Shown in pieces: positions 13,180 through 22,700 of a stretch of 64,000 nt of DNA. The translations under genes were made by a program, and so were the position numbers. Position 1 is the stretch's first letter. Each line of letters starts with the position of its first letter. The notes beneath the pieces are model-generated. The model worked only from the letters and a program-made list of their open reading frames with translations. It was not told the DNA's origin and made no database searches. Origin of the DNA: Camillea tinctor (Eukaryota > Ascomycota > Sordariomycetes > Xylariales > Xylariaceae); NCBI GenBank assembly GCA_022578605.1, contig MU394062.1, positions 744,001 to 808,000 on the forward strand, written 5' to 3'.

Positions 13180-13766
13180 TATTGGTTTCGTTAATGTTGT
13201 GTGCGTGTATAATATAGATGGCGATGACAAGTTATGAAGGATATCCATATAGTTATAGATCAGACTTGTATATAGATATTATTTTTTTGATATTCAATCT
13301 CCAAGATGATTAACTCAGTTATTGTAAGAGAAGATAAGAGAAGAGGAGAGAAGAGAATGATGAAGTTGAAACTAAAATATGACAGCGAAGGTTTAAGACC
13401 AGGGGAGAAATAGTCCGGTGTAAGTTATAAGTGCAGGTTACATAATACTTTTACTACTACTTGCGGCACAGCAATGTGACAGCTGAGAGTACCTAGTTCC
13501 ACAGCTGACAGCGCTGTAGAACTAGAGTGGGTCTCTGAAAGCAGTGACATTATTCACCGCCTACTAAATTCACTCGATCAAGTAAATCAAGAAAAAGTTC
13601 TGCCGTTCCAATTCGTCGCAAAATTTCTAAAGTACCTAGGTACCTAGGTACCTAAGAAAAAAAAAAGTCGCCTCTATAATATTTCCTCTATATATTTCCT
13701 CTATCTTTTTTCTTCTACCAATCTTCAATTACAAACAACCTGTCGCATCCAACTCCTACAAACATC
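13180..13766. other. Intergenic between ADH and RPF2
   Basis: ADH terminator region and RPF2 promoter. It contains a palindromic tandem TACCTAGG run (13633-13656) about 110 bases before the RPF2 start codon, followed by AT-rich ATATTTCC repeats. No ORF of note. Confidence 0.5.
13633..13656. repeat. Tandem palindromic TACCTAGG motif
   Basis: Three head-to-tail units of TACCTAGG, the last imperfect, 110 bases upstream of the RPF2 start. The same palindrome recurs through the window's intergenic DNA (see findings). Confidence 0.7.
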
Positions 13767-15057
13767 ATGCTGCGACAAATGTGCGTCTAATCACCCAATT
13801 CTATCCAATATCCAATATCCAATATTCAACAACCTAAATAATATCGTAGCTAACCCGGTATCATCGCAGTAAACCTCGTAATGCCCGATCCAAGCGTGCG
13901 CTGGAGAAGAAAGCTCCCAAGGCCGTCGAGAACCCCAAGACGGCGCTTTTCCTGTACGGTCTACATTATATTACTTTTTTATTGCTACGGTCACTGACAA
14001 TTCGCTCTGCAGCCGAGGAACCAGCGCTTCCCAGATCGTCCAGGATGCCTTGACAGACCTTTACTCACTGCGCCAACCCTTGGCCAAGAAGTACGTCATC
14101 CGACTTTTGCTCTTCACTCTCGATGCTATGCACGAACACAGGTTTCAAGATGGATTGCTTATTCTTATCTTCCCTTAGGTTCACCAAGAAGAACAACATC
14201 GTACCTTTCGAGGACCCGAGCTCCCTAGAGTTCTTCTCCGAAAAGAACGACACTTCCCTGCTCGTCTTTGGCAGCTCCAACAAGAAGCGCCCGCATACCC
14301 TGACCTTCGCACGTACTTTCAACCACAAGATCCTTGACATGCTCGAGCTACACCTCGATCCCGAGAGCTTCCGCAAGCTCTCTCAGTTTAAAGGGCGCAA
14401 GTTCGCCGTTGGTCTGCGGCCCATGCTATCCTTCTCCGGCACTGTGTTCGAAAGTCCTGTCAAGAACGAATACACCATGGCCAAGTCGCTCTTTATAGAT
14501 CTATTCAAGGGAGACTCCTCTAGCGACAAGATCGATGTCGAGGGACTTCAGTACATTGTCGCAGTTACCGCGGACGAGCCGGTTGGAGAGAATGATAAGC
14601 CCGCCATACATCTGCGCATATATCTACTCGAGACCAAGCGCAGCGGCCAGAAGTTGCCAAGAGTAGAACTCCAAGAGATGGGCCCTCGAAGTAAGTCAAA
14701 CTTGTCTCTAGACAGTTTCGTTTTTGACAAGCCTCTACCAATCTTGCTTCGAATGAATTGCTAACCCCCCTTTTCGCAACAGTGGACTTCAGAGTTGGGC
14801 GCATGCAGGAGCCTGACGAGGCGCTACTCAAAGAAGCCATGAAGAAGCCCAAGAGCACTGAAGAGAAGACCAAGAAGAATATCACCACAGACAGCATGGG
14901 TGACAAGCTAGGCCGCATCCACCTGGGCAGACAGGACCTCGGCGAGCTGCAGACGAGGAAGATGAAGGGTTTGAAGCGGAATCGGGACCTCGAGGAAGAA
15001 GGTGAAGACAGCATGGTGATAGACGACGATGACGCCCCGAAGCGACGGAAAAATTAA
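13767..15057 (+). CDS. RPF2: Ribosome biogenesis factor Rpf2 (Brix domain)
   Basis: Five exons (13767-13780, 13870-13953, 14013-14090, 14179-14690, 14783-15057) give 320 residues, the usual Rpf2 length. The first exon is only 14 nt (M-L-R-Q-I). Recognisable segments are ALFLRGTSASQIVQDALTDL, the Brix core FGSSNKKRPHTLTFART, and FKGRKFAVGLRPMLSFSG. The late motif MDFRVGRMQEPD and a Lys-rich nuclear tail (KRRKN) complete it. In yeast, Rpf2 with Rrs1 brings the 5S RNP (5S rRNA, uL18, uL5) into pre-60S particles in the nucleolus, and the same role is expected here. It is convergent with the small conserved gene at 15337. All splice phases agree. Confidence 0.95.
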
Positions 15058-15336
15058 TCCTCGTTTAATATATACCACTTTCAGCAACCTAGGGAATGGC
15101 GTTACCTTTTTTTTTGACTGGGATATTGCTTGTTGCATTTACAAAATTCATTACATGTTTCTATTTAACATGATAGGAGTTGGGTGTTTTTTTTGTCTCA
15201 TTTTCCCCATAGCTTTAGAAGAAACAAGACAAACAAACCCCAAGGAGTCTCTCTCACTATGCTTACAACCCAAGATTCTCATACCCCCCCTTCTTTCTTT
15301 CCCCTTCTCTCTCTCTCCTCTCATCTATTTTCACTT

Positions 15337-15771
15337 CTACTTTTGCCCCTCCAAAAACTCCACATACGCCCTCCCCACCGCCCTACGACCCTCGTTGCCC
15401 CCCCGCACCCACTCCTCCGGCGGGAATAAATCGAACAGCCCTACCTTGTGCAGCAGCGGCAGCGCCGCCCGGAAGCTCTCCTCTAGCCGCGCTTTGGTGA
15501 CCGTGTCACCGCTGGCGTGGGCGGCGTTGTAGGCGCGGATGTTGATCAGGAGGGCCCTGTGGGGGGTTAGTGGGGAGTGGGATGTGGAGGAGGCGTAGGA
15601 GGGAAAGAGGGGGGGGGGAAGAGGAGAGTGCGAACTAACTCACCCGACGGTGCCGGTCTGCACGACGGTTCCGTCCGAGAGGGTTATCTCGGGGAAAGTA
15701 ACGCCCATGGTGGCGGAGTTGAGGGCCGCGAGGGTGCTGTTGCCGGCTTCTTGGTTGGTTGTGGTGGCCAT
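15337..15771 (-). CDS. Small conserved protein of unknown function
   Basis: Two exons (15771-15644 and 15556-15337) joined by an 87-bp intron (GTGAGT...CACAG) give 115 residues. The protein reads MATTTNQEAGNSTLAALNSA at the start. Conserved-looking core segments are FPEITLSDGTVVQTGTVGAL, INIRAYNAAHASGD and VGLFDLFPPEEWVRGG. There is no signal peptide or membrane segment, so it is probably cytosolic. I recall similar short proteins in fungi and bacteria grouped as a domain of unknown function (possibly DUF7709), but cannot verify the number. An in-frame ATG at 15846 would add 25 residues; the 15771 start fits the family better. The gene is convergent with RPF2. A strong CCGCGGAT/ATCCGCGG palindrome lies 250 bp upstream. 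Confidence 0.8.
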
Positions 15772-17167
15772 TTTGAGGGGTGTCGTTGATAAGATTGTAA
15801 AAGATAGGGGGCCTCTCGGTATCGCTGATAAATGTAGTCTGGACACGGCTTGGTAGAATCCAGAGTGAAATGTGGGCTAGTGTTTGTCTTGAGCTCGATA
15901 TGCTGATATGATCTCCTTAACCTGGAAACTTATACTTATATATATATCTATGCTTATTTCTCAGAAAGGTGATGTGACATAGGTAATAAGGAATGTAAAG
16001 GTGGGCTGTACACACAACCTCCGCGGATAATCCGCGGATCCGGACTCTTTCCGCCGACTAGGGTCTTCAGGGCCGAATCCTTCGACGGATTCCCCATACA
16101 TAAGTTACCAGTCTCATCCCTTTGACTTCCTTCTTTGTCTAGTTACCTCATCTGCGTTAGAATAGAACGTATATCTGGAAGAGGATCGTGGCATGATTAA
16201 CCAAGTTCCACTCATGAGCTAGGATTCAACCGAGCCATTCCTCATACCTAAGGACATGTGTAGCAAAGAATACTAAGTAATACTTACGCGATCGACAAAT
16301 GGCAGCGGTAGAATCATCATTCAATAGCCTGTTGCTTTCGTAAGTGTTAATTCCCCTTTCTTCTCGCGCAGGCGATACTAGACAGGCCTTGTTTTTACCT
16401 TGCCCCATCTCTTCGCTTCCCACCTCTAAGGAGGAGAAAGAAAAAAGTTGGGTTACCATTTTAGGTCCAAACATATCATTGCTGTATTATGTTACACGCA
16501 TATTGCTCTAAATATTTTTTTAGGAATGCTTTGACACTTACTTAGGTTAGTCAGATGGCGCATTCATGTGTCTTCAGATTGCAGATGACTCTTGTAAGTA
16601 TTGTATTTTCTAAAGAAGCTAATTTTAAGTAAAGACAGTGCTACTGGCTAATCCGCATAATAACCTTATATAATCCGTTGCAACGTGTTTTTCCTATGTC
16701 CAGGAGTTGTCATCTCCTTTCTGTATCATTGAGATAAATAAGAAAGAGAAGGAAAGGAAAAGAAGCGCCCATAAGCACCGGATGTATGAAGTTCCCCTAA
16801 CCGAATATTCAACATCAGAAAGACGTCATAAAGGACTGCAACGAGGCACAAAGACTGGAAACCGAGGAGTGAACACAGGAGACCACAGAGTATAAGGTAC
16901 ATCGCCAAACAAAAAGACCAGTCGTATGTGCCGTAGCTAGGTGTCCGCATTGTATCCTGAGTTCTAGCTTTCTTCCCAACAACAACCACGTCCCCCCAGC
17001 CCCCTCCCTTCTCATCGAGCGTGTATGGTAACCCGGGGCCACTGGATCTCAGTAACGACCGTGTTTATCTGGCGAAGGGGTGGTAGAGGTAAGCCTAGTG
17101 AGCAAAGTCCCTCTTGAGCAGCACAGAATGGTTTCCTGGCCCCGGGTTCTGGTTCCGGGCATCGATC
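15772..17167. other. Intergenic, promoter side of small conserved gene
   Basis: No gene seen. It holds the upstream region of the 15771 start, including the CCGCGG palindrome at 16022-16038, followed by AT-rich sequence with short ORFs that look random. Confidence 0.4.
16022..16038. promoter_or_regulatory. Near-perfect CCGCGGAT palindrome, possible Zn2Cys6 site
   Basis: Two 8-bp arms, CCGCGGAT and ATCCGCGG, separated by one base. It contains inverted CGG/CCG half-sites as bound by Gal4-type binuclear zinc-cluster dimers, and lies 250 bp upstream of the minus-strand start at 15771. Binding is inference. Confidence 0.4.
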
Positions 17168-17521
17168 TCACTTTGCGGGGTGCGGGAACGGCGGCTGAGC
17201 TTGGAATTTGGGTACCGGGAGGTCAGGGTTAGGCGTAGATGGAAGTTCTGTTGGCATCACGGGGTGCGGGAATGGCGGAGCTGGGGATGGGGGGCGCGGG
17301 GGGGGCGGGTTAGGGGGAGGTGAGGATCCTGTTGGCATCACTGGCTCTGAGAGCAGAGGATAACAAGGCGGAAAGACATGTCCGTTCTGGAATACCATGC
17401 CTTCATCATTATTTGACGGTGACTGTGGCGGCGGCGTCGGTGGTCTGTCTGGTGATGGTGGGTATATGGGACGAGGGCTATTGTGGGGGATAACCCCCTC
17501 CACACACGGGACACTGGGCAC
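17168..17521 (-). CDS. Proline-rich hypothetical protein, tandem 28-residue repeat
   Basis: An uninterrupted 117-codon frame, over 30 percent proline, starting MPSVPCVEG and ending PFPHPAK. At DNA level an 84-bp unit is duplicated (17177-17260 and 17261-17344, imperfect). Because 84 is a multiple of three, the duplication repeats a 28-residue block containing PVMPTE or PVMPTG. That is weak support for coding. No domain, signal peptide or partner exon could be recognised. The GC-rich content differs from the AT-rich surroundings. It could instead be a GC-rich minisatellite without coding function. Confidence 0.3.
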   Translation of the reverse strand: MPSVPCVEGVIPHNSPRPIYPPSPDRPPTPPPQSPSNNDEGMVFQNGHVFPPCYPLLSEPVMPTGSSPPPNPPPPRPPSPAPPFPHPVMPTELPSTPNPDLPVPKFQAQPPFPHPAK

Positions 17522-17545
17522 AATGGTCTTTATTGTGCTATCTGC

Positions 17546-17586
17546 GTGTGTATGTGTGTGTGTAAGAGAGAGAGAGAGAGAGAGAG
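17546..17586. repeat. (TG)n-(GA)n microsatellite
   Basis: A short GT/TG run continues directly into about eleven GA dinucleotides. Confidence 0.8.
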
Positions 17587-18909
17587 CTAATGATGAAACC
17601 CAAAAAGGGACTAAATACTAGAGCCTGCTGAGTCATTCTGACGTAACAGCTATCAGGACTTGGCGGTGGTGTATCTGATGGTCTTTTTAACATCATAGCA
17701 GATAACGCCTTCCAGCTATTCCCCGTTAAGAATTCCATTGTCATATCGAGATAACCCTCCGACTGTTGCTTGTTTTGCTGCTCCTATATCGATCCAGACC
17801 TCTTCTGTTGAAACCCCCTTTTTGCTTGGTAGTTGGTCCGAGTTTAAACGTGTTACCAGTAGAAAGGATCAGACAAGTTGGGTGCACTATCAGAATCCTG
17901 AACCGTTAAAACCAAGCGGGAGATGCGAGATTAAATACATTTTCCCTGCTTTTGACCATGAGGAGCAGTTGTGTTTCAGAGAAACCCATGACTCCTCCTG
18001 TTACACTGAGGAGACATAAGAAAACCCGGGTTGTCATAGATGCTAAGACATTCGCGACTGACATTCTCGCTGTTAGCATTGCCACGGAAAAGTTTTTCAA
18101 GTCAACTATTCCATAACAAATTGTTAACTAAGTCAACCATCACCAAAAAATACAAAAGCTTGACTGGGAATGTTTCATACCTAAGTAGTAATATCAATCG
18201 AGCTATCGCGTGGTCTAAGTCCCTCACATAATATTGTCACTTTCTTGCTTAAATCAAGTCTAGTCTCATGACACATAATAGGTTATTATGATTTCATACT
18301 ATGTGTACATAATAGTGAAGGTCTAGACATTATTAAAAAGTCCCCTAGGTACTGAGAATTCTTCACAATATAACCTAGTTAGGTTTATTTGACAATAATA
18401 AGAAACAAGATAAAAGTAATACCAAGAGAATCTATATGTATCACAAAACACTCATATTAAATAGAAGCAAGCAAGTAAGATGACTTCATATTACCCCCCA
18501 AAAGAGCTAAATGTTTTAGATTACGTATCCATAGAGACTTAACAGTGTTTTGTGGAGTGCCTAGAGTAGTAACTCATACATGTTCTTACGAAAGACAACA
18601 TTTAATCAGTCTGGTCAGCTGGACGGAAGACATACGAGATACCTTGTTGACCTTGCCTCGAACACGAGAACAGTATAGGATGAAAACCTATTTTTTTCTT
18701 ATGTAATATGAAGAAATGCAGCGTATACACAAACCTAACAAATATCGGATAAACCGTAGAGCAGAAAAGCTTAGAGAATAGAGAATAGATCACCGGGAGG
18801 ACAGACTAGACCACGTAACTACTTACCTCGCGACTCAGAACATAACTTCAATGTCAGGGGCTAGGAAGGAACAAAGAAGATTCTCGTATATAGGAAACAG
18901 GGACATCTG

Positions 18910-18970
18910 TAGTGGTAGTCTAGGTTCCTCGCACGACAACGTATTGATTATCTAAGCACTTGCTTGGTCC
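18910..18970 (+). repeat. LTR-end/primer-site-like relic, copy D
   Basis: The clearest of the copies: TAGTGGTAGTCTAGGTTCC, then TCGCACGACAAC, then TATTGATTATCTAAGCACTT, close to the TTGGTTATCAGAGCA type of Copia primer-binding site with transitions, then GCTTGG. Blocks and order match copies at 8711 and 19171. Confidence 0.5.
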
Positions 18971-19170
18971 ATGGTAACATTTAAGGAGTTTTAACACTAG
19001 AAGTTTAGAAGCGTACGTAGTTATCATCGATCTCTCTGAGAGCAACAACACAAGTTACCGTATGTTGAGTTAGGGTTTTTATATGATACTTAAGCCTGGA
19101 ATGCTTAAAGCCAGGGTGTCAGGTTTAGGTAGGTAGAATAAAGAAGGTGATCCCATATACACGTAACTGC

Positions 19171-19250
19171 AACATATAGTTGTGGTTCTAGATTATTCGA
19201 TTAACAACATAGTGCTTAGCTCAGTATTTTCTTGGCCCCTCGTGATACAG
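19171..19250 (+). repeat. LTR-end/primer-site-like relic, copy B
   Basis: CATATAGTTGTGGTTCTAG, then ATTAACAACA, a degraded primer-site-like stretch, CTTGG and CCCCTCGTGATACA. It shares the block order of copies A and D. Confidence 0.5.
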
Positions 19251-20994
19251 GTATTGTTGTCTAGAGAGCGCTTTCTATCGGTAAAGGCGTACATAGTATT
19301 ATCGATAGGAGATGAAGATTTTTTTACGTGAAATATCGGCCTAACAACCATGTTTTATTTGAATAGATGGCATAAGTGTTGGCTCCCTCGCAAGACAATG
19401 TACCTGTCATCATGTGTCATAACACACATCCTGTATATTGCTGAAAGGGTATCTGTCAAGGTATAGGCACAAGGTATATCCGCAGCTACATGTATATGAA
19501 GAACTGGTCCTCCCATCATCTAGAAATAGACGTTCACCTAATTAAGCAACCTCATAACCTCAATTCAACATATATGAGGATAACATCTACTTAATATATC
19601 GAACTTATCCCATCCGACAAGTATCTCACGTGTGTAAGCATATCCCCTAAAAATTCCACAAAGGGACTATCACGGTAATAGGAAAAACTATAATATAGGA
19701 GGGAAAGTAGATCCGATGGCATACTATCCTAAGCTTTCAGAAATGAAAAAAGAACTCCTTATATAGGAGCGTCACCCTACGGATTCTGAGAGTGCGAACT
19801 GGCTACTATAAATATTATATTACAATATATATTATGTGTGGCAGCTCAATACGATATTCACATCGATAATGCGCTTCTAGAACCAGGGTCAAGAAATAGT
19901 TACTCCCTGTCTCAGCACTATAAAGGCAAAATAAGGCAAAAGGAAATGGATAATACCAACCGAGGGTTTACTAACAACAACAACGATGAAGATGTTCTCA
20001 TTCTAGATACAGCCATGTATACCATCTTTCACTAGACGCCTAGAAATAGATTTCTTTCTAATCTATTGGGGAGACAAAAGACATATGCCAATTATCTTTT
20101 TGACAATTAGCTCTTATATAGCCGTGACATCTATACAAGCCTTTCAAGCCTTGTGACAGCATGACATTCCCTAATATCTCAGATCCAAGCAACCCGATAT
20201 CTGAGCTATTCTCGTGCCAAAGATCCCGAACCTTAGGATAGCGGAACGGAGAACTTGGCCTTGGTGTAATCAGCTCGCAGCTGTGGGAGGAAGCACAAAT
20301 GACGTAGACAGGCATCCTGTCTGTATACCCGGACATCCAGCAGTCGGTCTTGGACCTCGTTACACGACAACATTCGGACTACTCCGCTGGCTTGACCCCC
20401 CTCGCGAAATATCTCATATAAGACCATTTCTCGCCCGATAGCTGGAGTAGCTGCATTTTACTGTCCTCTGCTACATTGTCACGAGAGTCCAAGAATGAGC
20501 TTAGGGAATTACAATATTGTTGTGCGGGAGACCAGAAATTAGACTACCTTCAATACCTATCGCCAGTCACACTCTTTGCTCCCTTACGAGGTTCGTGCCA
20601 CCTTCACCTCGCATTATTATTCCCATCTCTTTATTTTAAATGCGATTCGGCTTGTTTCTATTAAACCGTGCTGAGGATTCGCAGGTGCGAGTTTGGAACT
20701 ATAGCAACTCACGTTGTGAAAGACCGGCTATGTTCTTGATGGCTTGAGCTATCAATTCCAGCACCCAAGGCACGTTACCTACCTGTTACCTGTTTTTTTT
20801 TACAATTCTGTGTCATTAGTCGTCCTGGCTATGTAACTATGCCCCTCTCCGTTTTTACTTGCTGAATGCATTGGAAGTATACAAGTTACGTGCTCGGGCA
20901 TATATCAATGGAGGTACTTAGCCAACTCAATGGTGTGGTGCATCTGCCACCATACGTATGTACATCCGGGAATTTCTGGTAGGTTTAGAGTATA

Positions 20995-21049
20995 GTTTGC
21001 TTTTCGCCGGACCTATCACAGGTCGCCGGCTTGGCCGAAAAGGGCAAAC
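20995..21049. repeat. Imperfect hairpin-forming inverted repeat
   Basis: Outer arms GTTTGC and GCAAAC pair perfectly. Next to them TTTTCG pairs with CGAAAA across a two-base bulge. The loop contains two CGCCGG copies. It may be a terminator-like or mobile-element-end structure; no gene is attached. Confidence 0.4.
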
Positions 21050-22700
21050 GGGTACTTAGTTACTTAATTCTTGTCTCTCCCCTTTTTGGATCATCTGGGC
21101 TACGTCAGGCACCCTGCCCAGCTTCCACCACTTAGAACGTTTCAAGAAGCGGCTTCGAATTCCCCTTCAAACCAGGCACCGGCGCGCTAACGGATTTGCT
21201 GGTAAACCTGAATTATTGGTAGTTCAGATGAACGAGTAAAGACGAGAATGCGATGGTTCTCAAGTGATGGCATTGTATTGTATGGTTGGGGTTTGATTGA
21301 GAGTTAGGCAATTGAGTCATTTCCCCTTCACTTTTAGGTTGATTGATTCTTCCTCTTCCTTGAAGCAGTGCTTTAGGTATCTGCAAATATCATGTTATAA
21401 TAATGCAAAGCAGAGAGATCCGAGAGCAAATTGGGTTATGCCGGTGTATTATAGTTTTCTGTGCCGTGTATCCGTCCACGTTTCATTGTCTTTGGTTTGA
21501 AGTGTTCTGGCGCGCATTGTGCACGCAGCGTACGTGTATACGCAGTAATATAATTGTGTTGTTTTGATTTGTTCTGACCCGAGAACCGCACTGATGATTT
21601 GTCGGCCTCGGGCATTCTCTGGAATCCCGGGTGGCTTAACAGGAGGATAAAAAAATTTATCAAAGACATCAGTTATTATCGTGGCGCGGGGGAATTTGGG
21701 GCCGGAATAGATCTGTTTCTGACCAGAAAAAAAAAACTCAACAAATCTATAAATCCCATCTGTCCGAAAATACCGATTTTTCGAATTCCTGATGCCGGCT
21801 GATGCTTGCTAGATCATGTAGCCGACCCACATAAAAGACGCCGGCAGGCCAAATTAAGTAGGTGGGTTTGAAGGCTGTTATCAGGTTCAATCTTTAACTT
21901 TATCCCTCTGCCCTCACCTATAACCTTATAGCTTAGCTATATGTGCACGATGGTATAGCAACAAAACTAAAATGCATAGTAGGTCGATCATATAGGTACT
22001 CCTTGTGCGTCCTCCAAAAGCCACGAACGTAGATCATTAACCAGACTATATCATTCCGGACAGCGACATATCACTTGTAGGTTAAAATATGAAGAGACAC
22101 TTACACTAGAGGAGCTGGTATTAACCTAGACGCAGCCCTTGGAAGCGCCAGTAGGAGCAGGCAGATGCTCCACGGGACCGGGAAGAAGTGGATGACGCTA
22201 CGAGCGGACAGCGGCCTAGGTAGATCGGCTAGGTCGAGTAAGGAACAGCTGAACTGCGAATGCGTTGGCAAAGAGGAAAGGGCCTCGATCTGATGGTCTC
22301 CCCAATAGAGCCCCATTGAGGGAAATGAGTGAAGCCCTAAACGCCGACCTCCCGCTTTCACAGAGTTTGTCCTTGGGTCCTCTGACCTGTCACTGGGCGC
22401 TTTGTCATCGGGTTCCTATTATGTGGTGTATTGGCCTATACAATATTTGGGTAGTTTAAACGCCGGGGCAGGGAACTATAGAAAGCCGAAGGGGAAAAAA
22501 AACCTGAGGGAGAAGGCAAACGGGAGAAGAAGAAAAAAATGGCGGTGTCTATTAGAGAGGGAGGTGTAAAAGGTGGCTAGCATTTGTTACCAGCACCGCA
22601 AGGAGGTAGTGATCAACATGATGACATGTTGGGTGAATCGGGAGTGGCTTTGGCAATACTTACCGCCAACCTAGTTGTAAGCTAAATACCTAGTTTAGCT

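Larger units (their letters stand above)
17600..22700. other. Gene-poor block with retroelement relics
   Basis: No intact gene seen. The stretch 18.2-20.0 kb is very AT-rich and holds two LTR/primer-site-like relics (18910, 19171). A short more balanced segment at about 20.2-20.65 kb has ORFs of 62-92 codons on both strands that I could not recognise; it may be a fragment of an old gene. A hairpin-forming segment lies at 20995-21049. Confidence 0.4.

Noticed and set aside
17738..18100. Overlapping ORFs on both strands (93 and 64 codons)
   Set aside because: Thought of a transposase remnant; no transposase motif is visible.
20058..20664. Balanced-composition patch with ORFs on both strands
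   Set aside because: Could be an old gene fragment, but no family could be recognised and frames are broken.
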